Source: Sandaracinaceae bacterium
GTDB taxonomy: Bacteria > Myxococcota_A > Polyangia > Polyangiales > Houyiibacteriaceae
Assembly: GCA_020633075.1 (NCBI GenBank)
Contig: JACKEI010000001.1
Span: 1,550,001 to 1,614,000 of the forward strand
DNA: 64,000 bases
Direction of reading: 5' to 3'
Part shown: positions 63,423 to 64,000 of the stretch, one piece after another
Numbering within the stretch: position 1 is the first letter of the stretch
How the letters are laid out: every line of letters begins with the position of its first letter
Position numbers and translations under genes: made by a program
The notes under the pieces: generated by a model
Database searches by the model: none
Told to the model about the DNA's origin: nothing
Seen by the model: the letters and a program-made list of their open reading frames with translations, nothing else

Positions 63423-64000
63423 TCAAGCCGGAGCGAGACGGACCAGCAGCGCGACCGTCTCGACGTGTGGGGTGTGCGGAAACATGTCGAAGCCGCGCAC
63501 GCGCTCGAGGCGATAGCCGCCAGCCACCAGGTGCGCCAGGTCCCGCGCGAGCGTGCGTGGGTCGCAGGAGACGTAGACCACGCGCTCGGGTCGGTGAATG
63601 CCGAGAATCCGCTCCACCGCGTCCGCGGCGCCTTCCCGCGGGGGGTCCAGCACCACGCGGGTGAAGCGCTGGCGGGGGGACTCGCTGACGTCGCGGTGAT
63701 GGGCCTTGGCGCTCAGACCGCGCGCGGCGAGGTTGGCGGCGGCCAGCGCGGTGGCGTCTGCCTCGCGCTCCACCGAGGTGAGCTCGGCGCCCGCTGCGGC
63801 CAAGGCCACGCTGAGGTTCCCGCTGCCGGAGTACAGCTCGAGCGTCGCCTGACCGCTCGCGTCGATCCAGTCGACCACGGTCGCGACGAGCGCCGCGTTG
63901 ACCCAGGGGTTGGCCTGCGAGAACCCGCCCAGCGGCACACGCAGCGAAGTCTCGCCCGCCGCAGCGCCGCTCCCGCCGGACGTCCCGGCCGCCTCGGAAA
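63423..64000 (-). CDS. 23S rRNA (uracil-5-)-methyltransferase, RlmD/RumA type, C-terminal part (5' end outside window)
   Basis: The frame is open to the window edge at 64000, so the N-terminal part, including any TRAM domain and Fe-S cysteines, is not visible. Seen here: GGFSQANP, LELYSGSGNLSVALA (SAM loop), VVLDPPREGA, the catalytic Cys in VYVSCDPRTLARDL, and the closing DMFPHTPHVETVALL. The motifs place it in the TrmA/RlmC/RlmD family; which uridine is methylated cannot be told. RlmD is the most usual member. An alternative is a RumB/RlmC type. Confidence 0.88.
   Translation of the reverse strand, partial: SEAAGTSGGSGAAAGETSLRVPLGGFSQANPWVNAALVATVVDWIDASGQATLELYSGSGNLSVALAAAGAELTSVEREADATALAAANLAARGLSAKAHHRDVSESPRQRFTRVVLDPPREGAADAVERILGIHRPERVVYVSCDPRTLARDLAHLVAGGYRLERVRGFDMFPHTPHVETVALLVRLAPA

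Overview
The window is GC-rich chromosomal DNA (roughly 70% G+C by eye, third codon positions mostly G or C) with dense, mostly housekeeping genes. The gene content points to a myxobacterium (phylum Myxococcota, perhaps of the Sandaracinus/Polyangiales kind). It has Hanks-type Ser/Thr kinases, one of them with PEGA repeats, a Roadblock-like protein, several predicted lipoproteins, HEAT/beta-propeller proteins with an AgmX/PglI-like C-terminus, and an NtrC-type regulator beside sigma-54-driven pilin genes. This assignment is inference from gene families, not from a database match. I see no tRNA, rRNA, insertion sequence, prophage or CRISPR array. No gap without a gene exceeds 300 bases; the largest are 34012-34247 and 22902-23108.

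Layout. 1-4349: the end of ileS overlaps lgt by one base; a convergent exported protein and lspA follow, so two of the three lipoprotein-processing enzymes lie here. 4350-5695: an AT-rich island with repeated 9-bp sites precedes a ribbon-helix-helix regulator gene and two tandem paralogous small helical proteins. 5733-12565: HEAT and beta-propeller envelope proteins, a CCG-type Fe-S protein and an LpoA-like lipoprotein. 12588-19249: a ten-gene minus-strand run, yceD-rpmF-fabG-acpP-fabF-rpiB-small membrane protein-PPIase lipoprotein-Roadblock protein-Ser/Thr kinase, mostly overlapping or closely spaced. 19307-22901: a lipoprotein, an inositol-phosphatase-family enzyme and membrane proteins. 23109-26686: fadN-fadA beta-oxidation operon, closed by a strong hairpin. 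26872-34011: an LtaS-like sulfatase-fold membrane protein, a PlsC-like acyltransferase and a giant fused membrane/spermidine-synthase-like protein. 34248-38377: a small protein, then gap-pgk-tpiA-secG.

38433-43646: a minus-strand run of six genes, five of them overlapping (predicted barrel, Cys-rich protein, lipoprotein, GbsR/MarR-type regulator, TMTC-like membrane protein). 43703-48230: NtrC/PilR-type regulator and three pilin-like genes; two pilin genes have clear -24/-12 promoters and the second is followed by a 10-bp hairpin. 48297-55553: a GT-C-like membrane protein, a PEGA Ser/Thr kinase and a large membrane-anchored protein with a possible phosphodiester-glycosidase domain. 55655-58950: a second, diverged copy of the two-gene HEAT/beta-propeller cassette seen at 6358-9415. 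58962-63383: riboflavin cluster nrdR-ribD-ribBX-ribH-nusB plus a stand-alone M17 N-terminal-like domain. 63423-64000: C-terminus of an RlmD/RumA-type RNA methyltransferase, cut by the window edge.

The most interesting signals are the duplicated HEAT/beta-propeller cassette, the operator-like island at 4404-4535 with its small-protein operon, the degenerate GTP-cyclohydrolase half of RibBX, the sigma-54 pilin locus, and terminator hairpins built into stop codons.
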